Below, in pieces: positions 54,557-63,907 of a stretch of DNA of 64,000 nt (position 1 is its first letter; each line of letters begins with the position of its first letter). Made by a program: the position numbers and the translations under genes. Below the pieces are notes generated by a model. It saw only the letters and a program-made list of their open reading frames with translations. It ran no database searches and was not told the DNA's origin. The stretch is from JBLZUR01 sp048565625 (GTDB lineage Bacteria; Pseudomonadota; Alphaproteobacteria; Sphingomonadales; Sphingomonadaceae): assembly GCF_048565625.1 (NCBI RefSeq), contig NZ_JBLZUR010000002.1, positions 1 to 64,000 of the forward strand, given 5' to 3'.

Positions 54557-55570
54557 ATGCCGCTTTCGACGCCGCTTCCGACCATGATGAAGGCGATCGA
54601 TCCTGCGGAAAGCGGCGGTCCGGAGGTCCTCAGGCTCGTGGAACGAGCGGTTCCTCGGCCCGGTAGCGGCGAGGTGCTGCTGAAGGTCCATGCGGCGGGG
54701 GTGAACCGGCCGGATATCATGCAGCGGCTGGGGAAATATCCTCCGCCGGAGGGCGCGCCTAGCATCCCTGGCCTGGAGGTCTCCGGCATCGCGGTGGCGG
54801 CGGGCGAGGGCGTCGATGCGGTCGTGATCGGCCTGGCGTATTGCGCGCTCGTCTCGGGTGGCGGCTATGCCGAATATGTGGCGGTGCCGATTGGCCAGTG
54901 CCTAGCGGTGCCGCCTGCCCTGTCAATGGTGGAGGCGGCCGCCCTGCCGGAGACGCTGTTCACCGTCTGGACCAATTTATTCGAGCGGGCCTATGTCGCC
55001 GAGGGCGAGGTGGTGCTGGTCCACGGCGGCACCAGCGGGATCGGGACGATGACGATCCTGCTCGGGCGGCTGTTCGGACTGACGGTGATCGCCACCTGCG
55101 GGTCGGACGAGAAATGCGCCCGCGCGATCGAGATCGGCGCGGCACATGCGATCAACTACCGGACGCAGGATTTCGTCGAAGAGGTGAAGGCGATCACGCG
55201 GGGACGCGGCGTCAACGTCGTGCTGGACATGATCGGCGGCGATTACCTCGCCCGCAACATCGATTGCCTGACCACTGATGGCCGCCATGTCTCGATCGCC
55301 GTGCAGGGCGGTGCGAAGGGTGAAATCGCGATCTGGAAGGTGATGCAGAAGCGCCTGGTGCTGACGGGATCGACGCTTCGCGGGCGCTCGGCGGAGTTCA
55401 AGACTCTCGTGGCAGACGAGATCACCCGCGAAGTCTGGCCGCATGTCGAACGCGGCGCGTTGCGGCCGGTGGTGGACCGGGTGTTCCCGCTGGAGGATGC
55501 GGCGGCGGCGCACCGGTATCTCGAGGGGGGCGACCATGTCGGGAAGGTGGTGCTGACCGTGGCGAGTTGA
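54557..55570 (+). CDS. NAD(P)H quinone oxidoreductase (PIG3/zeta-crystallin family)
   Basis: This is a zinc-free MDR reductase of 337 residues. It contains the substrate/cofactor block VHAAGVNRPDIMQRLGKYP, the NADPH fold VVLVHGGTSGIGTMTILLG, and the family signature around GAAHAINYRTQDFVEEV. It lacks the zinc-ligand cysteines of alcohol dehydrogenases. It probably reduces quinones with NADPH. The start is ATG 54557, with an alternative at 54584 (MMKAIDPAES). It is separated by 89 bases from a GST gene on the same strand; the two may belong to a detoxification unit. Confidence 0.88.
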   Translation: MPLSTPLPTMMKAIDPAESGGPEVLRLVERAVPRPGSGEVLLKVHAAGVNRPDIMQRLGKYPPPEGAPSIPGLEVSGIAVAAGEGVDAVVIGLAYCALVSGGGYAEYVAVPIGQCLAVPPALSMVEAAALPETLFTVWTNLFERAYVAEGEVVLVHGGTSGIGTMTILLGRLFGLTVIATCGSDEKCARAIEIGAAHAINYRTQDFVEEVKAITRGRGVNVVLDMIGGDYLARNIDCLTTDGRHVSIAVQGGAKGEIAIWKVMQKRLVLTGSTLRGRSAEFKTLVADEITREVWPHVERGALRPVVDRVFPLEDAAAAHRYLEGGDHVGKVVLTVAS

Positions 55571-55659
55571 CGCATAAGGCAGGCTGATCGCTCCTGCCCC
55601 GTAACCGAATGGCTTCCCGTGAGTTGCGGCTTCATGAGCGGTCTTCAGGGAGGGCGGAG

Positions 55660-56277
55660 ATGCCGGACTATATCCTTCACGAATATGCCCCATCGGGGAA
55701 CTGCTACAAGATCCGGCTGACGGCGGCGCATCTCGGTCTGCCGATGCAGCGGCGGGGGTACAACATCCTGGCGGGGCAGACCCGGACCCCGGACTTCCGG
55801 GAGCGGGTGAATGCCAACGGCCGTATCCCGGTGCTGCAGATCGGGAACCGCTTCCTGCCGGAGAGCAATGCCGCCTGCTTCTTCCTGGCGGAGGGCAGCC
55901 CGCTGGTGCCGGAGGATCGCTTCGAGCGTGCGGACATGCTGCGGTGGATGTTCTTCGAGCAGTATAATCACGAGCCGAACGTCGCGACGCTCCGCTTCTG
56001 GCGGAGCTTCGTGGGTGAGGCGAAGCTCACACCGCAGCAGCGCGCGCTGATCCCACCCAAGCTGGAGGCGGGCAAGGAGGCGATGAACCTGCTGGACGAA
56101 CAGCTCGGGCGCGGAGCTTTCCTGATCGGCGACGCGTTCACCGTCGCCGACATCTGCCTGTTCGCCTATTCGCATGTCGCGGGGGAAGGCGGTTTCGACC
56201 TCGGCAACTGGCCGAACATCCGCCGGTGGATCGCGGATATCGAGGCGCTGCCCGGCCATATTTCAATCGAGGACTGA
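55660..56277 (+). CDS. Glutathione S-transferase family protein
   Basis: This 205-residue protein has a thioredoxin-like N-domain (YILHEYAPSGNCYKIRLTAA) with the catalytic Ser/Cys region near SGNCYK. The glutathione-binding cis-Pro is in NGRIPVLQIG with ESNAACFFLAE. The all-helical C-domain contains FTVADICLFAYSHVA, the GST N-capping box with Asp. The start is ATG 55660 (MPDYILHEYAP); the longer frame from 55609 is not family-like. The substrate is unknown. Confidence 0.88.
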   Translation: MPDYILHEYAPSGNCYKIRLTAAHLGLPMQRRGYNILAGQTRTPDFRERVNANGRIPVLQIGNRFLPESNAACFFLAEGSPLVPEDRFERADMLRWMFFEQYNHEPNVATLRFWRSFVGEAKLTPQQRALIPPKLEAGKEAMNLLDEQLGRGAFLIGDAFTVADICLFAYSHVAGEGGFDLGNWPNIRRWIADIEALPGHISIED

Positions 56278-56374
56278 GCCAAGACTTGCCCGGCCCGATC
56301 CGCCGGACTACATCGCCCGCCATGCGTCGGCCGCTCCGTGATGGGGCGGCCCTTATTATTTCAGGGATACCGAC

Positions 56375-57058
56375 ATGGCCCAGCCGCTCATGCCCCACGC
56401 CACCGCATCGTGGCTCGTCGACAACACCGCGCTCTCCTTCGAGCAGATCGCCGACTTCTGCGGCCTGCACATCCTGGAGGTGCAGGCGATCGCGGACGAC
56501 ATGGCGGCGACCAAGCTGACCGGGCGCGACCCTGTGCGCGCGGGCGAACTCAGTCAGGCCGAGATCGACAAGGCGCAGGCCGATCCCAAGTACCGCATGG
56601 TGATGTCGAAGGGTCCGGAGCAGGTCCGCCGCACCAAGGGGCCGCGCTACACGCCGGTGTCGAAGCGGCAGGACAAGCCGGATGGTATCGCCTGGATCAT
56701 CAAGAACCATCCGGAGGTTTCGGACGGGCAGATCGGCAAGCTGATCGGCACCACCCGCACGACCATCGCCGCGATCCGCGACCGGACGCACTGGAACATT
56801 GCCAACATCACGCCGAAGGACCCGGTGACCCTCGGCCTCACCTCCCAGCGCGAGCTCGACTCCATCGTCGCCAAGGCGGCGAAGGCGGCGGGCATCGAGG
56901 CGCCCGTCGATGATCGGCTTGAGGGCGATCGGGAGGCACTGCTCGACGAACTGCGCGCCCAGCGCGACGCCGTCGCTTTGGCACCGGAGGAAGAGGAGAC
57001 GGCGGGCGCGACCGACTTCGCCGCCACCTACGGCTTCGTCGATCCGTTCAAGAAATAA
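56375..57058 (+). CDS. DUF1013 protein (TrcR-like cell-cycle regulator family)
   Basis: This 227-residue protein begins MAQPLMPHATASWLVDNTA and has FEQIADFCGLHILEVQAIAD, then DGIAWIIKNHPEVSDGQIGKLIGTTR, a helix-turn-helix-like part. DUF1013 is nearly universal in alphaproteobacteria, and members have been annotated as the cell-cycle transcriptional regulator TrcR. It stands alone between the GST gene and xseB. Membership is secure; the regulatory role is taken from family annotation. Confidence 0.9.
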   Translation: MAQPLMPHATASWLVDNTALSFEQIADFCGLHILEVQAIADDMAATKLTGRDPVRAGELSQAEIDKAQADPKYRMVMSKGPEQVRRTKGPRYTPVSKRQDKPDGIAWIIKNHPEVSDGQIGKLIGTTRTTIAAIRDRTHWNIANITPKDPVTLGLTSQRELDSIVAKAAKAAGIEAPVDDRLEGDREALLDELRAQRDAVALAPEEEETAGATDFAATYGFVDPFKK

Positions 57059-57112
57059 GCGCTGGCTGCCGGTTGCTTGACCGCTCCGGCGTCGGACGCC
57101 ACAACCCCGCCG

Positions 57113-57361
57113 ATGAGTGAGGCCCCGCCCGAACTGTCCTTCGAGGATGCGCTGAAGCGTCTGGAGGCGATCGTTCATAGTCTTGAGAGCGGGGACGTGC
57201 CGCTCGACAAGTCGATCGAGCTTTATGCCGAGGGGGACAGGCTGCGGGCGTGGTGCGAGCAGCGGCTGGCCGCGGCGCAGGCGCGGATCGAGGCGATCCA
57301 ACGCGATCAGATCGCACCCGACGGGCGCCCCGCCGCCGTTCGCCCCTTCGATGGCGAGTGA
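57113..57361 (+). CDS. xseB: Exodeoxyribonuclease VII small subunit
   Basis: This 82-residue protein contains LSFEDALKRLEAIVHSLESGD and LDKSIELYAEGDRLRAWCEQRL, the signature of XseB, which joins XseA in an exonuclease that trims single-stranded DNA. xseA is not in the window. The start is ATG 57113; a TTG frame from 57077 is possible. It overlaps ispA by 11 bases, the usual xseB-ispA pairing. Confidence 0.93.
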   Translation: MSEAPPELSFEDALKRLEAIVHSLESGDVPLDKSIELYAEGDRLRAWCEQRLAAAQARIEAIQRDQIAPDGRPAAVRPFDGE

Positions 57362-58268
57362 CGCGCGGGTGACCGGTCCGTCTCTGACGCTCAGCCGCGC
57401 GCTCGTGCAGGTTGCGCAGGATATGGACGGTCAGTTTGACCGGCTGCTGGCCCTGCCGGATGATCCGCGCCGGAAGCTCTACGAAGCGATGCGCCATGCG
57501 ACGATCGGCGGCGGCAAGCGGCTTCGCCCGCTGCTCGTCGTCGCGGCGTCGGCGCTGTTCAATGTCGAGCGGGTCGCAGCGCTCCGGGTCGCGACGGCGA
57601 TCGAGTGCATCCACGTCTATTCGCTGATCCATGACGACATGCCGTGCATGGACGATGACGACATGCGGCGCGGCAAGGCGACGGTCCATAAGGCGTTCGA
57701 CGAGGCTACGGCCGTGCTAGCGGGGGATTCGCTCCACGCCCTCGCCTTCGAGATCCTTGCCGATCCGGCGACGCATGGCGATCCGTTCGTGCGGGCGGAG
57801 CTGGTGCTGGAACTGGCGCGGGCGAGTGGGCCGGCGGGCATGGCCGGCGGGCAGATGATGGACCTGGTGGCGGAAACGGAGAGCTTCGACCTCGCCACCG
57901 TCACGCGGCTGCAGCAGCTGAAGACCGGGGCGCTGATCGGCTTCTGCCTGGAGGCGGCGGCGATCATGGGGAAGGTGCCGCCGGAAGGGCGCACGTCGCT
58001 GCGCGGTTATGCGCGCGACATAGGCCTCGCCTTCCAGATCGCGGACGACCTCCTCGACATCGAGGGGGATGAGGCGATCGCCGGCAAGGCTCTGGGCAAG
58101 GATGCGGCGGCCGGCAAGGCAACCTTCGTCTCGCTGCTCGGCGCCGACCGCGCGCGGCAGCAGGCCAGAATGCTGGTCGATCAGGCGATCGCGCATCTGT
58201 CGGCTTTTGGGACCAAAGCGGAGCTGCTGGTTGAGATAGCCCGCTATGCGGTGTCGCGGGATCACTGA
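57351..58268 (+). CDS. ispA: Farnesyl diphosphate synthase (polyprenyl synthetase)
   Basis: IspA condenses IPP with DMAPP and GPP to form farnesyl diphosphate. It has 305 residues. The first Asp-rich motif is IHDDMPCMDDDDMRRG, the second is FQIADDLLDIEGD, and GGGKRLRPLLVVAA binds diphosphate. The start ATG 57351 overlaps the xseB stop. coaD follows after 11 bases. The usual dxs gene downstream of ispA in many alphaproteobacteria is not here. Confidence 0.93.
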   Translation: MASDARVTGPSLTLSRALVQVAQDMDGQFDRLLALPDDPRRKLYEAMRHATIGGGKRLRPLLVVAASALFNVERVAALRVATAIECIHVYSLIHDDMPCMDDDDMRRGKATVHKAFDEATAVLAGDSLHALAFEILADPATHGDPFVRAELVLELARASGPAGMAGGQMMDLVAETESFDLATVTRLQQLKTGALIGFCLEAAAIMGKVPPEGRTSLRGYARDIGLAFQIADDLLDIEGDEAIAGKALGKDAAAGKATFVSLLGADRARQQARMLVDQAIAHLSAFGTKAELLVEIARYAVSRDH

Positions 58269-58279
58269 ACGGAGCACGG

Positions 58280-58783
58280 ATGGCGCGGATCGGCATCTAC
58301 CCCGGGACATTCGACCCGATCACCCTCGGCCATGTCGATATCATCGCGCGCGCGGCGAAGCTGGTCGACCGGCTGGTCATCGGTGTCACGACGAATGCGT
58401 CCAAGTCGCCGATGTTCAGCCTGGAGGAGCGGCTGGCGATGGTCCGCCGGGAATGCGCCAAGATCGACGAGAGCATCGAGCCGGTCGCGTTCGACTCGCT
58501 CTTGATCCACTTCGCCCGCGCGCAGGGGGCGTTGATGATCATCCGTGGCCTGCGCGCGGTCGCCGACTTCGAATACGAATATCAGATGGCGGGCATGAAC
58601 CAGCAGCTCGACCATGATGTCGAGACGGTGTTCCTGATGGCGGACGTGGCGCTGCAGCCGATCGCATCGCGGCTGGTGAAGGAGATCGCCCTCTATGGTG
58701 GCGACATCACCCGCTTCGTACCGGCCGAGGTGGCGGCGGAGGTCGACGCACGGGTCGAGGCCACGGGGCGCAAGGGCGGCTGA
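58280..58783 (+). CDS. coaD: Phosphopantetheine adenylyltransferase
   Basis: CoaD transfers AMP from ATP to 4'-phosphopantetheine in CoA synthesis. The 167-residue protein starts MARIGIYPGTFDPITLGHVD, with the HxGH-type nucleotidyltransferase motif, and has IIRGLRAVADFEYEYQMAGMN. It follows ispA closely. It is canonical in length. Confidence 0.96.
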   Translation: MARIGIYPGTFDPITLGHVDIIARAAKLVDRLVIGVTTNASKSPMFSLEERLAMVRRECAKIDESIEPVAFDSLLIHFARAQGALMIIRGLRAVADFEYEYQMAGMNQQLDHDVETVFLMADVALQPIASRLVKEIALYGGDITRFVPAEVAAEVDARVEATGRKGG

Positions 58784-58838
58784 TGTTCAGCCAGGGGCAA
58801 GTGGCGCTGCGGCATTGGCCGGCATGCGGAGGATGCGG

Positions 58839-59474
58839 ATGATTCGATCGTTGACGATGGCGGCGGTGACGGCCGCGTTCATGCTTGGCGGGCCGGCGCT
58901 GGCGAAGGATCGCAAGGTCGAGGCGGCACCGGCACCCGAATCCTTCGTGCCGCCGCCGCTTACCCCGGAAAACACCTGGAACCTCGATCTGTCGACCGGC
59001 GGGCGCGTGACCATCCAGCTGCGCCCGGACAAGGCACCGCTCGCCGTCGAGCGGATCAAGGTGCTGACCGGTCGCGGCTTCTACGACGGGTTGACGTTCC
59101 ATCGCGTCATCGACGGGTTCATGGCGCAGGGCGGCGACCCGAAGGGCACGGGTGAAGGCGGGTCGGAGCTTCCCGATTTAAAGGCCGAGTTCAACAGCAT
59201 GCCGCATGTTCGGGGTGCGGTCGCGATGGCGCGCGCCAGTGACGAGGACAGCGCCAACAGCCAGTTCTACATCATGCTCGCGCCCAACCTGTCGCTGGAC
59301 AACAAGTACACGGTGGTCGGCCGAGTGGTCGGCGGCATGGCTTATGTCGACGCGATCGAGAAGGGGGAGCCGCCGGCGAACCCGTCGCGGGTGCTTCGCG
59401 CGACGATCGGCGATGGTAGCGCGGCGACCCCGCCCGTGCCGGCTCCGGCGGCCGAGGCAGCACCCCAGCCCTGA
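58839..59474 (+). CDS. Periplasmic cyclophilin-type peptidyl-prolyl isomerase
   Basis: This 211-residue protein has a signal peptide (LTMAAVTAAFMLGGPALA). The cyclophilin fold is shown by FHRVIDGFMAQGGDPKGTGEGG (the active-site region), AMARASDEDSANSQFYIML, and YTVVGRVVGGMAYVDAIEKG. It should isomerise proline bonds in exported proteins. Three in-frame ATGs (58824, 58833, 58839) are possible; 58839 is best placed behind GGAGG. The tail is proline/alanine-rich. A terminator-like hairpin follows. Confidence 0.9.
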   Translation: MIRSLTMAAVTAAFMLGGPALAKDRKVEAAPAPESFVPPPLTPENTWNLDLSTGGRVTIQLRPDKAPLAVERIKVLTGRGFYDGLTFHRVIDGFMAQGGDPKGTGEGGSELPDLKAEFNSMPHVRGAVAMARASDEDSANSQFYIMLAPNLSLDNKYTVVGRVVGGMAYVDAIEKGEPPANPSRVLRATIGDGSAATPPVPAPAAEAAPQP

Positions 59475-59493
59475 TCCCTTGGTCCGGGCTGAA

Positions 59494-59527
59494 GCGCCCG
59501 ACCGCCTAAAGACGGCCGTGCTTTTTT
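59494..59527 (+). terminator. Probable Rho-independent terminator after the cyclophilin gene
   Basis: GCCCGACCGCC and GACGGCCGTGC form an imperfect hairpin with a TAAA loop, directly followed by TTTTTT. It lies about 20 bases after the stop codon and isolates the cyclophilin gene from the SRPBCC operon. Confidence 0.6.
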
Positions 59528-59588
59528 AGGCTGCCGGGAACAGGCGGGCTGCCGTTTTGTTCTGCCGCCACATCCAACGGAGGACAAA

Positions 59589-60173
59589 ATGGCCGAGCAT
59601 GACGCCATGCTCGACGACGCACCGCTTGCGTCGTCGAAGCGATCCGATGCGCTTGATCGTGCGAGCGACGCTTTCATCGATGCCAAGGGCGATGCGATCA
59701 CCGCCCGCGCGGTGACCATCAACCGCCCGCGCGAGGAACTCTATGCCTATTGGCGGGACTTCTCGAACCTTGCGACGTTCATGGACAATGTCGAGCGGAT
59801 CGACATCATCGACGATCGGCGATCACACTGGGTGGTGAAGGCGCCCGCTGGCCGCACTGTCGAATGGGACGCGACGGTGACCGAGGAGCGGCCGGGTGAG
59901 CTGATCGCCTGGACCTCCGACGAGGGTGCCGACGTTCCGAACAGCGGCCGCATTGAGTTCCGCGATGCCGGCGATCGCGGCACGGTGGTGACCGCCACCA
60001 TCCTGTACGATCCGCCGGGCGGCGCGATCGGCAAGATCATCGCCAAGATGTTCCAGCGCGAACCCGCGATCCAGGCGCGCCGCGACCTGCGCCGTTTCAA
60101 GCAGCTGATGGAAACCGGCGAGATCGCTACCGGATCGCGCACCCGCGCCCAGCTGGAAGAGGAGAAGGCCTGA
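59589..60173 (+). CDS. SRPBCC-fold (polyketide cyclase/START-like) protein
   Basis: This 194-residue protein has a helix-grip fold starting near VTINRPREELYAYWRDFSNLATFMDNVERI. It continues WVVKAPAGRTVEWDATVTEERPGELIAWTS, typical of the SRPBCC family that is often seen next to dehydrogenases in stress-related operons. It probably binds a hydrophobic ligand; no enzyme role is shown. A good ribosome site (GGAGG) lies before ATG 59589. Its stop overlaps the start of the alcohol dehydrogenase (TGATG), so they are coupled. Confidence 0.85.
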   Translation: MAEHDAMLDDAPLASSKRSDALDRASDAFIDAKGDAITARAVTINRPREELYAYWRDFSNLATFMDNVERIDIIDDRRSHWVVKAPAGRTVEWDATVTEERPGELIAWTSDEGADVPNSGRIEFRDAGDRGTVVTATILYDPPGGAIGKIIAKMFQREPAIQARRDLRRFKQLMETGEIATGSRTRAQLEEEKA

Positions 60174-61375
60174 TGCGCGCGCTGACCTGGCACGGCAAGC
60201 ACGACGTTCGCATGGATACGGTGGACGATCCCGAGATCCTCAACCCGCGCGATGCGATCATCAAGATCACCTCGACGGCGATCTGCGGGTCCGACCTGCA
60301 CCTATACGACCACTATATCCCGACGATGCAGAAGGGCGACGTCCTCGGCCATGAGTTCATGGGCGAGGTGGTCGAGACCGGGCCGAAGTCGACGCTGAAG
60401 AAGGGCCAGCGGGTCGTCGTGCCGTTCACGATCTCCTGCGGCAGCTGCTACCATTGCAGCAAGCACCAGTATTCGGCCTGCGACAACGGCCTGCCCGCCG
60501 ACAACCAGGACATCGCGCAGGAGGCTTACGGCCAGCCGATGGCCGGCCTGTTCGGGTACAGCCACATGACCGGCGGCTATGCGGGCGGCCAGGCGGAGTA
60601 TGTCCGCGTGCCGTTCAGCGACGTCGGGCCGATCGTCATCCCGGACGGGGTGGACGACGACAAGGTGCTGTTCCTGTCCGACATCCTGCCGACCGGATGG
60701 ATGGCGGCGGAGAATGCCGAGATCGAGCCGGGCGACACGGTGGCGGTCTGGGGATGTGGCCCCGTCGGCCTGTTCGCGGTGCAGTCCGCCTTCCTGATGG
60801 GTGCCGAACGGGTGATTGCGATCGACCACTTCCCGCGCCGGCTGGAACTCGCCAAGAAGTTCGGTGCCGAGACGATCAACTTCGAGGAGAGCGCCGTCTA
60901 CGAGGCGCTGATGCTGATGACCGGCGGGATCGGCCCCGACGCGGTGATCGACAGCGTCGGCCTGGAGGCGCACGGCTTCTTCTTCGACAATGTGATCGAC
61001 CAGATCAAGGCATCGACCTTCCTCGGCACCGACCGCATTCATTCGATCCGTCAGGCGATCATAGCGTGCCGCAAGGGTGGGCGCGTTTCGATGCCGGCGG
61101 TCTATGGCGGCTTCGTCGACAAGTTCCCGCTGGGCGCCTTCATGGAGAAGGGCCTGACGCTTAAGACCGGGCAGACGCATGTCCAGCACTACATGCCGGG
61201 TCTCCTCAACGCGATCATGGAGGACAAGGTCGATACCACCTTCCTGATCAGCCACACCTTACCCCTGGAACAGGCCCCTGATGGCTACAAGATGTTCCAC
61301 GACAACCAGAACGAGGTGACCAAGATCGTGCTGAAGCCCGGTCTGTCGCCCGACCCCGAGATCGCAGCGGAGTAA
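60173..61375 (+). CDS. Zinc-dependent alcohol dehydrogenase (formaldehyde-dehydrogenase-like)
   Basis: This is an MDR-family enzyme of 400 residues. The catalytic zinc Cys is in AICGSDLHLYDHY, GHEFMGEVVETG follows, and the structural zinc cysteines are in SCGSCYHCSKHQYSAC. The NAD fold is VAVWGCGPVGLFAVQSA. The length and N-terminus suggest the glutathione-independent formaldehyde dehydrogenase-like branch, but the substrate is uncertain. It lies between an SRPBCC gene and an SDR gene in a tight operon, an arrangement seen in sphingomonad stress loci. Confidence 0.88.
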   Translation: MRALTWHGKHDVRMDTVDDPEILNPRDAIIKITSTAICGSDLHLYDHYIPTMQKGDVLGHEFMGEVVETGPKSTLKKGQRVVVPFTISCGSCYHCSKHQYSACDNGLPADNQDIAQEAYGQPMAGLFGYSHMTGGYAGGQAEYVRVPFSDVGPIVIPDGVDDDKVLFLSDILPTGWMAAENAEIEPGDTVAVWGCGPVGLFAVQSAFLMGAERVIAIDHFPRRLELAKKFGAETINFEESAVYEALMLMTGGIGPDAVIDSVGLEAHGFFFDNVIDQIKASTFLGTDRIHSIRQAIIACRKGGRVSMPAVYGGFVDKFPLGAFMEKGLTLKTGQTHVQHYMPGLLNAIMEDKVDTTFLISHTLPLEQAPDGYKMFHDNQNEVTKIVLKPGLSPDPEIAAE

Positions 61376-61380
61376 GCGAC

Positions 61381-62163
61381 ATGGCCAACAAACTCGCGAT
61401 CGTCACAGGCGCGTCCACCGGCATCGGCTTCGAACTCGCCCATCTGGCGGCGAAGGACGGATACGACCTGATCGTGGTGGCGGACGAGCCGCTGATCAAC
61501 GCCGCAAGCGAAGACCTGAAGGCGCACGGCACGGAGGTGACTGCGGTCGAGGCGGACCTTTCCACCTTCGAGGGCAACGACCAGCTGCTTGCCGCGACGG
61601 GCGGGCGGCCTATCGATATCCTGCTCGCCAATGCCGGACGCGGCCTCGGCCGGGCGTTCGTCGATCAGGATGTCGCCGATTGGCGGCGGGTGATTGACAC
61701 CAACGTGACGGGCACGACCTATCTGCTGCAGAAGATCGCGCAGCAGATGGCGGCACGGGGTGAGGGCAAGATCCTGATCGTCGGATCGATCGCCGGGCTG
61801 ATGCCCGGCAGCTTCCAGGCGGTCTACAACGGCACCAAGGCCTATCTCGACAGCTTCTCCTACGCGCTGCGCGAGGAGCTTCGGGATACCGGTGTTACCG
61901 TCACCGTGCTGATGCCGGGGCCGACCGAGACCGAGTTCTTCGACCGCGCCGACATGATGGATACCAAGGTCGGTACGGACGACAAGAAAGAGGATCCGGC
62001 GGCGACGGCGCGCCACGGCTGGGACGCCCTGCTGGCGGGCGCCGGCCATGTCGTGTCCGGCTGGAAGAACAAGTTGCAGGCGGCGATGAGCCACATCACG
62101 CCGGACAGCCTGCTCGCCAGGAAGCACCGCGACATGGCGGAGCCAGGTACTGCCAAGGAATGA
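61381..62163 (+). CDS. Short-chain dehydrogenase/reductase
   Basis: This 260-residue classical SDR has the cofactor motif IVTGASTGIGFELAHLAA, an NAG-like strand LLANAGRGLGRAF, the catalytic Ser in IVGSIAGLMPGS, and Tyr/Lys in VYNGTKAYLDSF. The substrate is unknown. It starts six bases after the alcohol dehydrogenase. It converges on pntB, with 24 bases between stops. It probably works with the other two members of the operon in redox detoxification. Confidence 0.9.
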   Translation: MANKLAIVTGASTGIGFELAHLAAKDGYDLIVVADEPLINAASEDLKAHGTEVTAVEADLSTFEGNDQLLAATGGRPIDILLANAGRGLGRAFVDQDVADWRRVIDTNVTGTTYLLQKIAQQMAARGEGKILIVGSIAGLMPGSFQAVYNGTKAYLDSFSYALREELRDTGVTVTVLMPGPTETEFFDRADMMDTKVGTDDKKEDPAATARHGWDALLAGAGHVVSGWKNKLQAAMSHITPDSLLARKHRDMAEPGTAKE

Positions 62164-62187
62164 TGTCTGATAGTGCGCGGGTCGCGC

Positions 62188-63588
62188 TCAGTGCCCGCCG
62201 CCCTCGCTCAGTTCCTTGTTGATGTCGCCGGTGAACGCCTTGGCGTCGCCGAACAGCATCTGGGTGTTTTCGTTATAGTAGATCGGGTTGTCGATGCCCG
62301 CGAAGCCGGCGTTGAGGCTGCGCTTCACCACCATCACCGAGCGTGCCTTGTCCGCCTCGATGATCGGCATGCCGGCGATGGCGCTGTTCGGATCGTCGCG
62401 CGCGGCGGGGTTGATCGTGTCGTTGGCCCCCACGATTAGGGCGACGTCGGTCTGCGGCAGATCGGGGTTGATGTCCTCCAGCTCCACCAGACGATCGTAG
62501 GGGACGTCCGCTTCGGCCAGCAGGACGTTCATGTGCCCGGGCATGCGGCCGGCGACCGGGTGGATCGCAAATTTCACGTCCACGCCCTTGGCCGAGAGCG
62601 TCTTGTAGAGTTCGCTGACTTTATGCTGCGCCTGGGCGACCGCCATGCCGTAACCGGGAACGATGACAACGGAGCTGGCCATCTCCAGCCGCATCGCCGC
62701 TTCCTCGGGCGAGGCGGAGCGGACGACGCGGTCGTCTTCGCCGCCGGCCGATGACCCCGCCGCGAGCTGGCCGAAGCCGCCGAACAGCACGTTGGTGAAG
62801 CTGCGGTTCATCGCCTTGCACATGATGATCGCCAGAATCAGGCCCGACGTGCCGTCGAGCGCGCCGGTGACGATCAGCAGCTTGTTGTCGAGCGCGAAGC
62901 CCATCGCGGACGCGGCGAGGCCGGCATAGGCGTTGAGGAGCGCGATCACGGTCGGCATGTCCGCCCCGCCGATCGGCGCGACCAAGAGAACACCGAAGAG
63001 GAGCGTAGCCGCGACGAAGGCGGGGAACAGATAGGTCGAGGACGGGCTGACGATCATCGCCAGCGCCAGGCCGATCGCGGCCAGGAAGACAAGCACGTTC
63101 ACCACCTGCTGGCCCTTGAACATCAGCGGGCGAGAGGGGAGAATCTCCTGCAACTTGCCGAAGGCGACGAGCGAGGCGGTGCAGGTCAGGAAGCCGAGCA
63201 GCATCTCGAACATCAGGGCCGAGGTGGTGAAGCTCCAAGGTGCCACGCTGTCCGCGTACTTATAGTATTCGACCACGCCGATCAGGCCGACGGCGAGCGC
63301 GCCGAAGGCATGGCTGACGGCGGTCCGCTGCGGAATGGCGGTCATCGGCATGAAATAGGCGAGCGGCACGCCGACCGCCGTGCCGAGCGCGATGGCGACG
63401 AAGATCAGCTCGTAATGGACGATCTCGAAGCGGATCAGCGTGCCGAGGATGGCGAGGAGCATACCGATCTCGCCGCAGCGCACGCCGCGCCGCGCGGTGG
63501 TGGGATGGCTCATCCACATGAGCGCCAGGATGAAGAGGGCCGACGCGGCCAGATAGGCGACCTGGGTTATGGTCTCGGCAGGCATCAT
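62188..63588 (-). CDS. pntB: NAD(P) transhydrogenase subunit beta
   Basis: PntB forms the proton-translocating part and the NADP-binding domain of transhydrogenase, which makes NADPH from NADH at the expense of the proton gradient. The 466-residue protein starts with nine or so hydrophobic segments (QVAYLAASALFILALMWMS onward). It ends with domain III (SSVVIVPGYGMAVAQAQHKV, then RMPGHMNVLLAEADVPYD, the NADP site). It is complete. It is preceded by the short alpha-2 gene. Confidence 0.95.
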   Translation of the reverse strand: MMPAETITQVAYLAASALFILALMWMSHPTTARRGVRCGEIGMLLAILGTLIRFEIVHYELIFVAIALGTAVGVPLAYFMPMTAIPQRTAVSHAFGALAVGLIGVVEYYKYADSVAPWSFTTSALMFEMLLGFLTCTASLVAFGKLQEILPSRPLMFKGQQVVNVLVFLAAIGLALAMIVSPSSTYLFPAFVAATLLFGVLLVAPIGGADMPTVIALLNAYAGLAASAMGFALDNKLLIVTGALDGTSGLILAIIMCKAMNRSFTNVLFGGFGQLAAGSSAGGEDDRVVRSASPEEAAMRLEMASSVVIVPGYGMAVAQAQHKVSELYKTLSAKGVDVKFAIHPVAGRMPGHMNVLLAEADVPYDRLVELEDINPDLPQTDVALIVGANDTINPAARDDPNSAIAGMPIIEADKARSVMVVKRSLNAGFAGIDNPIYYNENTQMLFGDAKAFTGDINKELSEGGGH

Positions 63589-63589
63589 C

Positions 63590-63886
63590 TTACTGCCCCT
63601 TCCGCTTGAACATCTTGAGCATGCGGTCGGTGATCATGAAGCCGGAGACGACGTTCACCGTCGCGGCGAAGATCGCGACGAAGCCGAGCGCCTTGGCGAG
63701 CGGGGTGGCGTCGCCGGCGCCCGTCACCAGGATCGCGCCGACGATCACCACCGCCGCTATGGCGTTGGTCAGCGACATCAGGGGCGAGTGAAGCAGCGGC
63801 GAGACGCGCTTGATCAGCTGGAAGCCGAGGAAGCCCGCGAGCATGAAGACGAAGAACAGGTCGGTATAGGAAGCCGGCTGGTGCAT
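63590..63886 (-). CDS. pntAB: NAD(P) transhydrogenase subunit alpha, C-terminal membrane part (alpha-2)
   Basis: This 98-residue protein has three to four hydrophobic helices (TDLFFVFMLAGFLGFQLI, SLTNAIAAVVIVGAILV, LGFVAIFAATVNVVSGFMIT). It corresponds to the membrane part of PntA, encoded separately as is usual in alphaproteobacteria. It ends MLKMFKRKGQ, one base before the pntB start. It is intact. Confidence 0.93.
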   Translation of the reverse strand: MHQPASYTDLFFVFMLAGFLGFQLIKRVSPLLHSPLMSLTNAIAAVVIVGAILVTGAGDATPLAKALGFVAIFAATVNVVSGFMITDRMLKMFKRKGQ

Positions 63887-63907
63887 GGTGCTGGTCCTTG
63901 AACTCGG